64,000 nucleotides of DNA from Rhodothermales bacterium (GCA_017643395.1 JAEPNP010000001.1:124001-188000), one strand, 5' to 3'. Numbered from the stretch's first letter, positions 9,701-19,256 are shown. Made by a program: numbers and translations. Notes: generated by a model from the sequence alone, not told the origin.

Positions 9701-10693
9701 ATGTCTCTTGTATTGCTACTTGAACTGGACGCCGGCATGCGCCGACGTGTCCGCACGGCGCTGGAGGGTGCCACGCACCGCGTAATCGTTTCCGACAATG
9801 GCCCGGAGGCCGCCAGACTGGCCGGCGAACACCTGCCCGAAATCATCCTGGTTGGTCGGCTGGAACGGCCATCCGAGCTCGGCGGTTTGCTGGAATCCCT
9901 GCGAGCCCATCCCATGACCGCGGCCTCACCGGTCCTTTTCATCCCCCAGGCCGAGGATGGGGACCTGGAGGCATTCCTGAGAAACTTGCCGTCTTCGCTG
10001 GAGAAGGGACGACCCGAGTGGCAGCCCCGGCTCGAGGGTCCGGATTTGGGTAGGCTACCTCGTGCGGTGCGCGATGCGCTGGCTCAACTGCTTGGGCAAG
10101 GACGGCAGATGACACTCCAGGCGCGGTCCATGGACCCCCAAAAGGCCCGTGGCCTGGGGGCTGCAATTCGCGAGACGGGCCGCCTTCTCGACCGCCTGGG
10201 CCTCGCGATTTCCCAGGCACCCGTGCCCGACTCTGACGACGAGATCGTTACCGAGCTCTCCGTCCCGATGATCACCAGCCTTCAGTCACGAGCAACTCGA
10301 TTAGGTCGGGCCTACGCCATGTACCTGGCCATAGAGCCGCTCCTGTGGCGCGGAGAACCCACCGCCTACATCAATGCCGTCACGGACGCGGTGGAAGCGC
10401 TGCTCCACGAATCGACGGTTGCCGTGTCCCTCAGGGCTGAGGAGGGAACCGTCTACCTGACCATCATTGCTGATGAGCTGTACCTGTCAGACTCCGAGAT
10501 AAACGCCATCAGCGCGGCGCAACGCACGGGTGAAGCGGGATATTCCGGCCGCTTTTCCCAACTCGTGGACCTCGCGCGAATGTGCGGGGGCACCCTGCGA
10601 ATGGACACCGGCCGGGCGCGGGGAATCAAGTTTCGGCTGACCTGTCCCCACCGGGTAGGTGAACCGAGCGACGGAGCGGCCAGCCGGGCGTAA
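9701..10693 (+). CDS. Degenerate receiver domain fused to a kinase-like ATPase fold
   Basis: 330 residues. Residues 1-110 follow the receiver fold (MSLVLLLELDAGMRRRVRTAL... PEIILVGRL... PMTAASPVLFIPQ), but the phospho-acceptor Asp position is Gly (ILVG for the usual ILLD) and the signature lysine is not evident. Residues 150-320 look like a dimerisation helix pair plus a HATPase_c-like end (RFSQLVDLARMCGGTLRMDTGRARGIKFRL) without clear N or G1 boxes. GAGGG six bases before ATG is a good Shine-Dalgarno. Probably a non-phosphorylated signalling scaffold; partners unknown. Confidence 0.7.
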   Translation: MSLVLLLELDAGMRRRVRTALEGATHRVIVSDNGPEAARLAGEHLPEIILVGRLERPSELGGLLESLRAHPMTAASPVLFIPQAEDGDLEAFLRNLPSSLEKGRPEWQPRLEGPDLGRLPRAVRDALAQLLGQGRQMTLQARSMDPQKARGLGAAIRETGRLLDRLGLAISQAPVPDSDDEIVTELSVPMITSLQSRATRLGRAYAMYLAIEPLLWRGEPTAYINAVTDAVEALLHESTVAVSLRAEEGTVYLTIIADELYLSDSEINAISAAQRTGEAGYSGRFSQLVDLARMCGGTLRMDTGRARGIKFRLTCPHRVGEPSDGAASRA

Positions 10694-10781
10694 CGCATGG
10701 GTCGGCCGTTGAACACAAGTCGGTAGGCCGCCGGGTTTCGGGCGCCCTTGCCGATCCGGTAACGTCCATCTATTCTGACCC

Positions 10782-11261
10782 ATGTACCTCCTGCGCTCCC
10801 TCCTCCTGGCGCTTGTCCTGATCCCGCCGGCGGATCGGGTGCCGGACTTCTCTTTGCCCGACCTGGACGGCCGCGAAACGCGACTCAGTTCGGTCATGGG
10901 CGAATCGCTGACACTGATCGACTTCTGGGCGACCTGGTGCGGCCCGTGCGTAAAGTCGATCCCATCGCTGGTGGCCATCTCAGACTCCCTGAGTGACCAG
11001 GGAGTGCGGGTGGTCGGAGTGAATGTGGATTCGCCCCGCAACCTGTCCAAGGTGGCGCCTTATGCCCGATCGCTCGGGGTGGACTATCCCATCCTGTTGG
11101 ACACGAACAGCGAAGTGATGGCTGACCTCAACGTCCAGGCCATGCCGACCCTGCTCGTGATCGACGCAAAGCGCAACATTGTCTATGTGCACGAAGGGTT
11201 TCGGCCTGGTGACGAGGACGTGGTGCGACGTGAGATCGAGGAACTCCTGAAAGACCACTGA
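10782..11261 (+). CDS. TlpA/ResA-like thiol-disulfide oxidoreductase
   Basis: 159 residues with an N-terminal hydrophobic signal/anchor, then a thioredoxin fold: VPDFSLPDLDGRE, LTLIDFWATWCGPCVKSIPSL (redox pair WCGPC near 49-53), VRVVGVNVDSPRN, and cis-Pro region QAMPTLLVID. Predicted to reduce disulfides outside the cytoplasm (family role: cytochrome c or secreted-protein maturation). First gene of an operon: the outer-membrane gene begins 4 bp after its stop and the redoxin gene follows it by 1 bp. Confidence 0.92.
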   Translation: MYLLRSLLLALVLIPPADRVPDFSLPDLDGRETRLSSVMGESLTLIDFWATWCGPCVKSIPSLVAISDSLSDQGVRVVGVNVDSPRNLSKVAPYARSLGVDYPILLDTNSEVMADLNVQAMPTLLVIDAKRNIVYVHEGFRPGDEDVVRREIEELLKDH

Positions 11262-11265
11262 GCCT

Positions 11266-12756
11266 GTGAGTCGATCCGTGCGCGCTGCGGCCGTCCTCGC
11301 CGTGCTCCTGATACCCGCCTCGCCGGTCGTTGCGCAATTCAGCGCGCTGAGTCGGACCGAGGTGCAGTCGGGCAACACGCCCTTCACGGAGCCCGGAAGC
11401 CTGACCACGCTCTTCGAGCAGTTGAATCTGCGTTTCGATGCAGGAAGCGTGCGCGTATCGGGGCGCCTGGAATCGTTTCTGACCCACCGGGAGGAGAGGC
11501 GCTATACCAGACTGGCGCAGGCGCGCGTGACTGCGCGACTCGGGGGGTTCGACGCGACGGTCGGACACTTCTATGACATCCTCGGCCGAGGCCTGCTGTT
11601 GCGCGGGTTCGAAATTCCCGGGGCCACCTACGAGGATGCTGCGTTTCGCGTCCGTCAGTCGTTTCAGCGAGACATCGAGGGGGCCACCATCGCCTATCGC
11701 AATGGGCCCATCGCACTCCGAGTCCTCCGCGGCAAGCCGCTCCTGGCCGTGCTGCCGCCTACAAGGCCCCGGGAAGAGCGCCGCCCGGATCTCGTGACGG
11801 CCGGCTCGGGCTCAGTACGGTTTGGACCTCTCGAGGTCGGAGGAAACCTGCTGCGCAATGAGGCCGCGATCGGGCAACAGGATTTTGGTTCAGTTTCGGG
11901 GAGGCTTCGCGCAGGAGGTGCCAGCGGCTATGTAGAGTACGCGACTCAGCGTGGTGGAGAGACGCTGTCCCCCGACAAAGCAAGAGCGCTCTACGCGGCG
12001 CTCACCTATGGTCGCGCCGGAGGGGGTGGAAGCCTCGAGTACAAGGACTACCAGAATTTTTTCCTCGGCTCGGGATTCAACGACCCGCCTTCCCTGGTCC
12101 GTGAACACAGCTGGGTGGTGCTGAATCGCAGTACGCATGTTCTGAATGCCGTGAACGAGACGGGTTTTCAGGTAGAGCTCTACACCGTCTTGCCCAAGGG
12201 CACGCTGACTCTGAACACAACACGGGCGGTCAACGAGTTCGGTGAGTCGCTGGTCTACAAGGAGTACTACGCCGAATTTGCTTCCGTACCGCTCGGCGAG
12301 TGGTCGGGGCGAGCATTCGTCGATGCCGCCGAGGACCCCCTGAAGGGGGAATCGGCGCGGCGTGCAGCGGGATTCTATCTGGACCGCAAGCTCGCAGGGC
12401 CGTGGTCCGTGTCGACCACGCTGGAGGGCCAGCGATTTACTCGGGACTTTCTGGAGGACGGAGATGCCACGAATTTCGTGGTCGGAGTCACTGCCTCCCG
12501 CTCAACACGGTACTCCGCGGGACTGGTGTGGGAGCGCTCAACGGACGCCTTCCTGACAGACGACCCTCGAACGGCAGAGATTGAGACGTCGGCTCGGCAG
12601 TGGCTTGGCGTCAACCTGGGCTGGCGTCCGAACCGACAGCACACATTGGGGCTGTTTGTCGGAACCCGTCGCGGCGGGCCGGCATGTACATCAGGTATCT
12701 GCTACGAAGTGCTGGATTTCGAAGGCGCCGAACTCCGGGTCACAAGCCGATTTTGA
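11266..12756 (+). CDS. Outer-membrane beta-barrel protein (DUF6029-like)
   Basis: 496 residues from GTG at 11266, 4 bp after the tlpA-like stop. Signal peptide ending ASPVVAQ, then repeated amphipathic strands with terminal aromatic residues, such as FDATVGHFYDILGRGLLLRG, GSLEYKDYQNFFLGSGFNDPPSL and LGVNLGWRPNRQHTLGLFVG, finishing ELRVTSRF (C-terminal Phe typical of barrels). The LGRGLLLRGFEIPGATYED part resembles DUF6029 proteins of Bacteroidota. Location between two thiol-redox genes suggests a surface assembly or transport role linked to redox, but this is inference. Confidence 0.8.
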   Translation: MSRSVRAAAVLAVLLIPASPVVAQFSALSRTEVQSGNTPFTEPGSLTTLFEQLNLRFDAGSVRVSGRLESFLTHREERRYTRLAQARVTARLGGFDATVGHFYDILGRGLLLRGFEIPGATYEDAAFRVRQSFQRDIEGATIAYRNGPIALRVLRGKPLLAVLPPTRPREERRPDLVTAGSGSVRFGPLEVGGNLLRNEAAIGQQDFGSVSGRLRAGGASGYVEYATQRGGETLSPDKARALYAALTYGRAGGGGSLEYKDYQNFFLGSGFNDPPSLVREHSWVVLNRSTHVLNAVNETGFQVELYTVLPKGTLTLNTTRAVNEFGESLVYKEYYAEFASVPLGEWSGRAFVDAAEDPLKGESARRAAGFYLDRKLAGPWSVSTTLEGQRFTRDFLEDGDATNFVVGVTASRSTRYSAGLVWERSTDAFLTDDPRTAEIETSARQWLGVNLGWRPNRQHTLGLFVGTRRGGPACTSGICYEVLDFEGAELRVTSRF

Positions 12757-12757
12757 T

Positions 12758-13549
12758 ATGAAACATCTGGCCTCGCTCCTCCTGTTGTCGTGCCTGTGCC
12801 TGGGCGCGAACGCTCAGAATGTGGGCAATACGGCGCCCGACTTCACCTACCCCAAACTGGGCGGTGGTGAAATCAGACTGGCCGACTTCTCCGGCAAAGT
12901 GGTGTTCGTATTCCTCTTCGGCAATACCTGCCCCTTCTGCCTTGCCGTCGGCAATGACACGGAACAGCAAATCCAGGCTCAGTTCGGCTCGAACCCGAAC
13001 TTCCAGGCGATTGGGTTGGACATGTGGACCAGTTCATCGACAACCGCCAGCGTCACCAGCTTTCGGGCACGCACTGGAATCACGTATCCCCTGGGACTTC
13101 AGGCCGGAGGCATGGCCTCGTTGTACGGCACCACGTACGACCGCGTGCTGGTCATCGGAGCGGACGGCGTGTTGCGGTACAAGGGAATGTCCAACACGTC
13201 GAGCACGCTGCAGTCGGCCCGGTCCATGATCAATACGCTGCTTTCGGCAATCGGAACGGGTTCCGACGAGATTCCGGAAGTCGATTTTGGCCTGACACCC
13301 GCGTACCCGAATCCCACGGCCGGAGAGACGCACATTGCGTTCCGTATCGAGAGCACGGAGCACGTTCGGCTCACCGTGTTTGACATGCTCGGGCGCGAGG
13401 TTGCCGTGCTCAGCGACGGGCTGAGAGAGCGCGGTGAACACCGTGTCACGTGGAGCCCGGGCCCGCACCTGCCGCCCGGGCTGTACGCGTATTCCCTGAC
13501 GGCCGGAGAGGAGCGGTTGACGCGTACCGTCCTGCTCACGAGGCGTTAG
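12758..13549 (+). CDS. Secreted redoxin with T9SS C-terminal sorting domain
   Basis: 263 residues from ATG 12758, one base after the barrel gene. Signal peptide (LLSCLCLGANAQ), AhpC/Redoxin-type fold (APDFTYPKLGGGEIRLADF; KVVFVFLFGNTCPFCLAVG with a CPFC pair near 55-58), then a type-A T9SS sorting domain of about 75 residues (YPNPTAGETHIAFRI; VFDMLGREVAVL; GLYAYSLTAGEERLTRTVLL). Predicted to be exported through T9SS and kept at the cell surface or released. A redox-active thioredoxin-fold protein as T9SS cargo next to a TlpA homologue is notable. Confidence 0.88.
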   Translation: MKHLASLLLLSCLCLGANAQNVGNTAPDFTYPKLGGGEIRLADFSGKVVFVFLFGNTCPFCLAVGNDTEQQIQAQFGSNPNFQAIGLDMWTSSSTTASVTSFRARTGITYPLGLQAGGMASLYGTTYDRVLVIGADGVLRYKGMSNTSSTLQSARSMINTLLSAIGTGSDEIPEVDFGLTPAYPNPTAGETHIAFRIESTEHVRLTVFDMLGREVAVLSDGLRERGEHRVTWSPGPHLPPGLYAYSLTAGEERLTRTVLLTRR

Positions 13550-13601
13550 ACGCCTGTTGAATGCGGCCAGCGTAGATTGGCCGGAATCCAATCCGGTCGA
13601 A

Positions 13602-14024
13602 ATGCGCATTGCCCTGGTAGCCCACGACAACAAAAAGAAGGACCTCGTCGAGTGGGCCATTCACAACCGGGACATCCTGGCAGGGCATAACCTCTGCGCA
13701 ACGGGCACCACCGGACGCCTGCTCTCCGATGCGCTTGATCGCGATGTGCAACGCATGCAGAGCGGTCCACTCGGGGGCGATCAGCAAATTGGCGCCGGCA
13801 TCGCCCAGGGAGACATCCAGATGCTGATTTTCTTCTGGGATCCCCTCGAGCCAATGCCCCATGACCCGGACGTGAAAGCCCTGCTGCGGCTTGCAGTCGT
13901 CTGGGACATTCCGCTGGCCTGCAACCGTATCTCCGCAGACTATCTGATTACGTCGCCTCTTCTGGCCCAGGAGGCCTCACGCAAACGGCCGAGCTTTGAC
14001 AGCTACGTAAATCGCGGAGTCTAG
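13602..14024 (+). CDS. mgsA: Methylglyoxal synthase
   Basis: 140 residues from ATG 13602 (MRIALVAHDNKKKDLVEWA); a TTG at 13557 would add 15 residues. Strong family match: CATGTTGRLL, SGPLGGDQQIGAGI (catalytic Asp in GGDQQ), IDMLIFFWDPL-like IQMLIFFWDPLEPMPHDPDVKALLRLA, and NRISADYLITSP. Converts dihydroxyacetone phosphate to methylglyoxal and phosphate, a cytoplasmic bypass of lower glycolysis that relieves phosphate starvation. Follows the redoxin gene by 52 bp on the same strand and converges on the peptidase gene. Confidence 0.96.
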   Translation: MRIALVAHDNKKKDLVEWAIHNRDILAGHNLCATGTTGRLLSDALDRDVQRMQSGPLGGDQQIGAGIAQGDIQMLIFFWDPLEPMPHDPDVKALLRLAVVWDIPLACNRISADYLITSPLLAQEASRKRPSFDSYVNRGV

Positions 14025-14057
14025 AAGCCCGGCGGACTCCACGTATTCAACCGGCTG

Positions 14058-16919
14058 CTAACGCACGACCACGAATCGCTGCCGGCCCAGGCGCTCTCCG
14101 GTCTTGACGGTCACGAAGTACGAACCGGACGGCAGGCCTTCCGTGTCCACTTCCAGGTTCTGACGGCCGCCGGCCAGCCACTGAGAGCCTGACCACACCC
14201 GCCGCCCCAGCATATCGTGCACCTGCACAAGCACGGGACCGGGGATCGGATTGCTCAGGGTCATGGCCACGTGTCCTTGCGCGGGATTCGGATACGGTGC
14301 ATCCAGCGTCAGGGCGTTCGGGAATTCCTCCCCGCCCTCTGTATCGAGCACAAAGGGAATACCGAAGTAGTCCATCACCGCGGTCAACAGCGCATCGCGC
14401 GAGCTGCCGCCGTTGGCCTGGAGATCTGCCATCGTGTACGACATCGCCACGGCGCGACCGCCAGCGGAGGTCTCATTCTGCACGGCCACCACGCCGTAGC
14501 CGTCCTCGACGAAGACGGCACGCCCTGAGCCTCCGACGCCGTACTGGTCAATGGAGCCGTTTGCCGTCTGCCGGGACGATACGAACTGCAACCCCTCCGC
14601 AAGACTGCCCGCCTGTCCCGTCATGCTGGTCACCGGGCGCCGATTGCCGTTGCCGGCCGCGTTCATCCCGAAAGCCTGCAGCAGCTCGGCATTGGATGCC
14701 TGGTTGGACCCGAAGACCTGCGCGCCCTCCACGTATACCTTGCCTCCACCCAATACATAGTCCCGGATGGCACGGGCGGGGATGTCGTCCAGCGGCGTGG
14801 GCAGGTTTTGCGGATCGAATGGTCCGAACGACAGGAAGACCGCATCGTAGCCATCAAACGAGGGATGGATGGCAGCGGTGCGCGAATAGACCGCCGGCAC
14901 GCCCGCCTCAAGCATCGACTCGTAGATGTACCGACCCGAACGACCCTGCGGGTTGCCGAAGCCTTCCCAGACGTACACGCCACTGTTCACCGAGACGTAG
15001 TCGGTGAGCACCGTAGTCTCCGTTCTGGTGCCATTTGATGCCGTCAACGTGACACTGTAGAGACCCGGCTGTTCATAGGTATGAGAGGCCAGCGAGCTGG
15101 TAGCGTCCACCATACCGTCCGACTCGAAGTCCCACGCCCAGGAATTGGCGCTGCCTTCCCCAAAGGTGGACAGGTCGAAAAACGTCACGTTGAGTGGACC
15201 CGGGCCTGAGCGTCCGGTAGCCGCCGCGGCGGCGCGGAACAGGAATCCGCGTTCAACAAACGACTCGACCATGCGCGCGGCATTCTCGGCGCCGAACAGC
15301 ACGGAATCTGCCTTCAGAACCGCCCGTGCGGCGTCCTCTGTGTTGCTGTTGCTGCCGGTCATGGCGAGTCCCTCCAGGAAGAGCAAGTCTGCCTTGTCCC
15401 GCCCGATCTCGTCCAGTATGTCGATCATGGAGCTCGCCCAGATCTGACCGTCCGTATGTATGGCTCCGGTCAGGTCAAACGGATACCGGCCGAAGTAGTC
15501 TGTGCGGCGCCCGTTGAAGAACGGCCGGCCACCCCATCGCCCGAAATTGTCCCGGTTGGGGTCATTTTCGGACCACGTGGACTTGCTTCGGGTGTAGGAG
15601 GCGGCCCAGTAGTCCGCCGATCCCTCGCTGAGGCCGGCGCCCTGGGAGATTCCGCGATCCGTGATCCAGTCATGGATGGCATGGCCCAGTTCGTGCAGTA
15701 CGACCTCTGGATCCTCGGCCATGTCCACACCCCCTTCGCCAAAACGGAGTTGCCCCGTGAACAGGTACTGGGCGTTGACGGCGCCCTCCAATCCGTGGGG
15801 ATCGGCCTCCACGCCGCCGCTGTACTGAAGGGGGGCGAGGGCGATGCCGAGCTCCTCATTGATGTACCGCATCGAATGCTCCAGGTGGTAATACACCGTC
15901 GCGGCTTCGAAGGCCGGCTCCGACCGGGTGAAATCAAAGTCGGGGGTGGACTGCTCGAACAGGCCCAGGAAAGGGAGGTCAAAATCGACGATTTCAGCCA
16001 GCGGGCCGGAGAGCAGAAACGACGATCCCGTATCCGTGATGTCGCGAAGCGTTACCTGCGTGCGCGCGGCGGTGAGCTCTTCCGAGTCGGCGTCGCCGTT
16101 GTCGCTGTGGCCGGATGAGGATCCGTAGGCGACACCCGCAGTGGTCATGGGGTCGGGGTCGAAGACCATTCCGGTTCCGTCCACACGTCGACGGACGGAA
16201 GTGCTCGGAGCATCAGCGCGGGGGAAAGCTCCCCGAGCCGAGGTCAACATCGGTGCCTGTGCCGGCGTCACGTGCGCAGTCGGCTCTGCGCGGAAGACCA
16301 GGCCGGTGCCGGCGTCGACGAGCACGTCCCAGGCGTCGGCTGCCGTCACCATCTGCACCTGGCGGGCCATGCGTACGGTACCGTTGCGGGCGAACACCAC
16401 GGGCCGAGATTCCACATGTGTGGGCGCGCCCTGGAACGCCACATGTTCCATCGCCGCCTGGTCCAGCGACTGTGGCGCGCCCTTGGACGCCCCTGCCTCA
16501 AGCGACAGCCCGGGTTCAAACCCGCTGGAGACAAACAGGACCTGTCCGTCGCCCCCGAGAGTGACGGAGACCGTGGCCTTGTACACGTCCACGCCTTCCA
16601 GCACCTGTTGGAACCGCACGTGGCGGCCAACGCGAGTCTCCCGAACCGCGTACGGCCGCAGTTCGGCTTCGAGGCTTCGGATACCGAGCTCGTGGCCCCG
16701 GTCGCGAAGGAAGTCAGTCGCCTGTTCCAGAGCGCTGGCCGCATCGGAGCGATAGTCCACGTGATACAGTGCGACCGGGGTTCCAGTCCGCACATTCACC
16801 CGCGCTGAACCCTCGATTCGGGTCGGATCAGGATGGTCGGTGACAAGCACCCCGCGCGGGGTCTGGGCGGCTGCAGGCAAAACAACTATAGCCAACAGCA
16901 GGACAATCAGAGAACGCAT
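14058..16919 (-). CDS. Secreted fungalysin/M36-like metallopeptidase, PKD domain, T9SS sorting
   Basis: 953 residues from ATG 16919 (a TTG six bases upstream is less likely). Order: signal peptide (VVLPAAAQ); FTP-type propeptide (about 20-215); zinc peptidase with HELGHAIHDW (about 409-418) and third ligand Glu in GLSEGSADYW (about 432); PKD domain (about 575-655: SWAWDFESDG, HTYEQPGLYSVTLTASNG); an unassigned alpha/beta region (about 655-860) resembling a ThuA/GATase-like fold; and a type-A T9SS domain (YPNPAQGHVAMTL, VHDMLGRRVWSG, GSYFVTVKTGERLGRQRFVV). Predicted extracellular protein degradation. Convergent with mgsA. Confidence 0.9.
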   Translation of the reverse strand: MRSLIVLLLAIVVLPAAAQTPRGVLVTDHPDPTRIEGSARVNVRTGTPVALYHVDYRSDAASALEQATDFLRDRGHELGIRSLEAELRPYAVRETRVGRHVRFQQVLEGVDVYKATVSVTLGGDGQVLFVSSGFEPGLSLEAGASKGAPQSLDQAAMEHVAFQGAPTHVESRPVVFARNGTVRMARQVQMVTAADAWDVLVDAGTGLVFRAEPTAHVTPAQAPMLTSARGAFPRADAPSTSVRRRVDGTGMVFDPDPMTTAGVAYGSSSGHSDNGDADSEELTAARTQVTLRDITDTGSSFLLSGPLAEIVDFDLPFLGLFEQSTPDFDFTRSEPAFEAATVYYHLEHSMRYINEELGIALAPLQYSGGVEADPHGLEGAVNAQYLFTGQLRFGEGGVDMAEDPEVVLHELGHAIHDWITDRGISQGAGLSEGSADYWAASYTRSKSTWSENDPNRDNFGRWGGRPFFNGRRTDYFGRYPFDLTGAIHTDGQIWASSMIDILDEIGRDKADLLFLEGLAMTGSNSNTEDAARAVLKADSVLFGAENAARMVESFVERGFLFRAAAAATGRSGPGPLNVTFFDLSTFGEGSANSWAWDFESDGMVDATSSLASHTYEQPGLYSVTLTASNGTRTETTVLTDYVSVNSGVYVWEGFGNPQGRSGRYIYESMLEAGVPAVYSRTAAIHPSFDGYDAVFLSFGPFDPQNLPTPLDDIPARAIRDYVLGGGKVYVEGAQVFGSNQASNAELLQAFGMNAAGNGNRRPVTSMTGQAGSLAEGLQFVSSRQTANGSIDQYGVGGSGRAVFVEDGYGVVAVQNETSAGGRAVAMSYTMADLQANGGSSRDALLTAVMDYFGIPFVLDTEGGEEFPNALTLDAPYPNPAQGHVAMTLSNPIPGPVLVQVHDMLGRRVWSGSQWLAGGRQNLEVDTEGLPSGSYFVTVKTGERLGRQRFVVVR

Positions 16920-16976
16920 AAACAAAGCGATTGGGAGGGTCCGGCAAGATAACCGTCTCCCCCGCTCGCGTGGGCG

Positions 16977-19256
16977 CTAGTACCGCCGCTGAAAGATTTC
17001 GTCCAGGGTCATGCCGCGCAGCTCCTCGACAAACGTGTGGAGGTGCCGAATCATGATTTCCCAGATGGCCTCGCCCTGCTTTACGGACGACTTGGTCGGA
17101 TCACCCATGACGCCGCTTTCCGAGATGCGATGCGTGAAGGCGTACCATGGTACGCCCTCGTTGCCGGTGAAGTCCAGGTACTTGCTGGAGAAACGCGGGA
17201 TGTCCGGCGCGGCTTTGCTCATATCCACGAGTTCGGGCCGCACGGCCAGCGTGGTGCTGGTCTCCACCTCGCCGGCATGCACGTCGTTGGGCGTCACCAC
17301 GTCGCGGTAGATCTCCTCGTCGCTCGATTCACCGGTGTCAACCGCCACGAAGATGCGAGAGTCCCGGTTGATCATTTGCGCGGCGTGGTTCAGTGTCGGC
17401 GCATTGCCGCCATGACCATTGACAATCAGAAGCTTCGTGATGCCGTTCCGGGCCGCTGCCATGCCGATATCGTAAACGACCCGCGCGAGCGTCTCATTCG
17501 ATACCGAAAGCGTTCCCGGAAACTCGTCATGGTGGTAGGAGACGCCGTAGGGAATGGTCGGCAGCACCAGGGGCCGCGGCTCGTCGCAGCGCGCGGCGAC
17601 CGCCCGGCAGAGGTACTCGGCGTCGAACGTGTCCACATCCAGCGGCAGGTGCGGGCCGTGCTGCTCAATGGCTCCGACCGGGAGCAGCGCCACGTCCACC
17701 TGGGACAGGCGCTCTTTGGCTTCGGGCCAGGACATCTCGGCCCACAAATAGGAAGTCTTGGACATGGCAGGCGGCAAACGTTTGCCAAAGGGATAGGGAA
17801 GAGCCAGGCGCTCGGGAGACAGCGGATCGATGGGCACCCATCGGCGACCGGAGCGCGCGACGGCCCCTCCGGTGTGCTGCTGCATGATGCGCAGGAACGG
17901 TGCACGGATGTCTTCCGGAAGCGTATCCGGTGGGCATCGTTCGGTGTCGAAACGCAACTGCTCCACCTCGGGGTGCTCCTTGCCAAGGCCTGCCTCAACC
18001 GCACCCTTCGCCGCCAGCTTCCACAGCAGGTGAGCGGCATCCGGACCCCGCTGGTGCACGCCCTGGACCTTCAGAGCTCCCAGGCACCGCTCAATCTGAT
18101 CCTCCGTGTACCCGCATCGCTTCGGATCGTGGCCGCCAGCCACAAGGATCCCGACCACCCTGCGACACTTCTCGCACTTCCCGCAGGGTCGCATGCGCTC
18201 GCCGTCCTTATGGCTGGCATGGCACGATACCTGGTGCGCCTGCAGGGCGGGGTAACGGGCCGCCAGCGTGTCCTGGACCGTCAGTTCGGACAGGGCTCGT
18301 AGCAGCGAGAACTGGGCGATGGGCAGCTGCTTGCGATGGAAGTAGCGGCTGAGGGCCTGGTCAAAGAAGCGACTCTGGTCATACAGGCCGTCGTAGTGCG
18401 GAATCCCGTGCGTGCGCACCCGGCGCGTCGTGTCGTTTTCGCATCCGATCACGATGCGGCCCAGACCGCGCTTGCGCACGAGCGGCATCATGGCGAACAG
18501 GAAAACCGCCACAGTCCACAGGCGGACCGGGTAGATGTCGGCCCGCACGTCCGCAAAATCCTTTCGGATGAACGGCAACTGCCGCAGCATGAACCCGAAG
18601 ACGCGATCCGCCGAAATCCAGACGCGCGCGGTGTGCGGGACGTCCGTCTCGAAATGCCTGAACGCATTGACCGCCGTGAACCAGTGCCGGCCGGACTCAT
18701 TGCCGAAGAGGGGGTGGACCTCGTAGCCCATCTCGGTCAGAAGGCCGTAGGAGAGCAGGCTCTCCTTGCCGCCGCTGGAGAGTACGCAGACTTTGCGGGG
18801 GTCCGGTTCGGCTCCCGGCCACGGCGCTTGGTCGCGCACGTTCGGAAAATCGATGGCTGCCTGCGTGTAGCGCTCCAGACGCGCCGGCTCAATCGCGGCC
18901 GCATCGCCCGTGAGGAACGGGTTGTCGACGAGGATCTTGTTGACCCAGATCTCTCTGCTGGTGTTTTCCATCGCCTCCGTAAGGAAGCGCACATCGACCC
19001 GATCAAACCGGCCGTGGAAGGTGATGCGTTTGCAGAAGAGGCCGTAGTTGAGAGCCACCTGCGCCAGAATCAAGCTGGCCAGGTTCTCCGAGTCCGCGCC
19101 GTCGAATACCGGCTCGCCGTACGAGAATCCGAGTTCGGTTTCGGCGACCTCTGCGCCCCGCGTTACGCGGTAGGTGCAACGGATGCCATCCGGCTTGATT
19201 CGTGGCGCCAGAACTTCCAGGTGGTCAATGACGAGGAGCGCGGAAACGTCAGCCAT
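16977..19256 (-). CDS. QueC-like PP-loop ATPase fused to a creatininase-family amidohydrolase
   Basis: 759 residues from ATG 19256, overlapping the upstream gene by 8 bp. N-terminal half: a novel about 150-residue lead domain, then VCVLSSGGKESLLSYGLL, a PP-loop (SGGKES, 161-166) of ATP-pyrophosphatases, and a zinc-type cysteine set C345, C358, C361, C364 (PCGKCEKCRR) as in QueC. C-terminal half from about 498: creatininase fold with LPVGAIEQHGPHLPLDVDTF (Glu531, His533, Asp540/542), VNGHGGNAP (His615) and DVHAGEVETS (His660, Glu663), the metal ligands of the family. No stop separates the halves. Expected chemistry: adenylation of a carbonyl or carboxylate plus metal-dependent amide hydrolysis. 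The substrate is unknown. Confidence 0.88.
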   Translation of the reverse strand: MADVSALLVIDHLEVLAPRIKPDGIRCTYRVTRGAEVAETELGFSYGEPVFDGADSENLASLILAQVALNYGLFCKRITFHGRFDRVDVRFLTEAMENTSREIWVNKILVDNPFLTGDAAAIEPARLERYTQAAIDFPNVRDQAPWPGAEPDPRKVCVLSSGGKESLLSYGLLTEMGYEVHPLFGNESGRHWFTAVNAFRHFETDVPHTARVWISADRVFGFMLRQLPFIRKDFADVRADIYPVRLWTVAVFLFAMMPLVRKRGLGRIVIGCENDTTRRVRTHGIPHYDGLYDQSRFFDQALSRYFHRKQLPIAQFSLLRALSELTVQDTLAARYPALQAHQVSCHASHKDGERMRPCGKCEKCRRVVGILVAGGHDPKRCGYTEDQIERCLGALKVQGVHQRGPDAAHLLWKLAAKGAVEAGLGKEHPEVEQLRFDTERCPPDTLPEDIRAPFLRIMQQHTGGAVARSGRRWVPIDPLSPERLALPYPFGKRLPPAMSKTSYLWAEMSWPEAKERLSQVDVALLPVGAIEQHGPHLPLDVDTFDAEYLCRAVAARCDEPRPLVLPTIPYGVSYHHDEFPGTLSVSNETLARVVYDIGMAAARNGITKLLIVNGHGGNAPTLNHAAQMINRDSRIFVAVDTGESSDEEIYRDVVTPNDVHAGEVETSTTLAVRPELVDMSKAAPDIPRFSSKYLDFTGNEGVPWYAFTHRISESGVMGDPTKSSVKQGEAIWEIMIRHLHTFVEELRGMTLDEIFQRRY

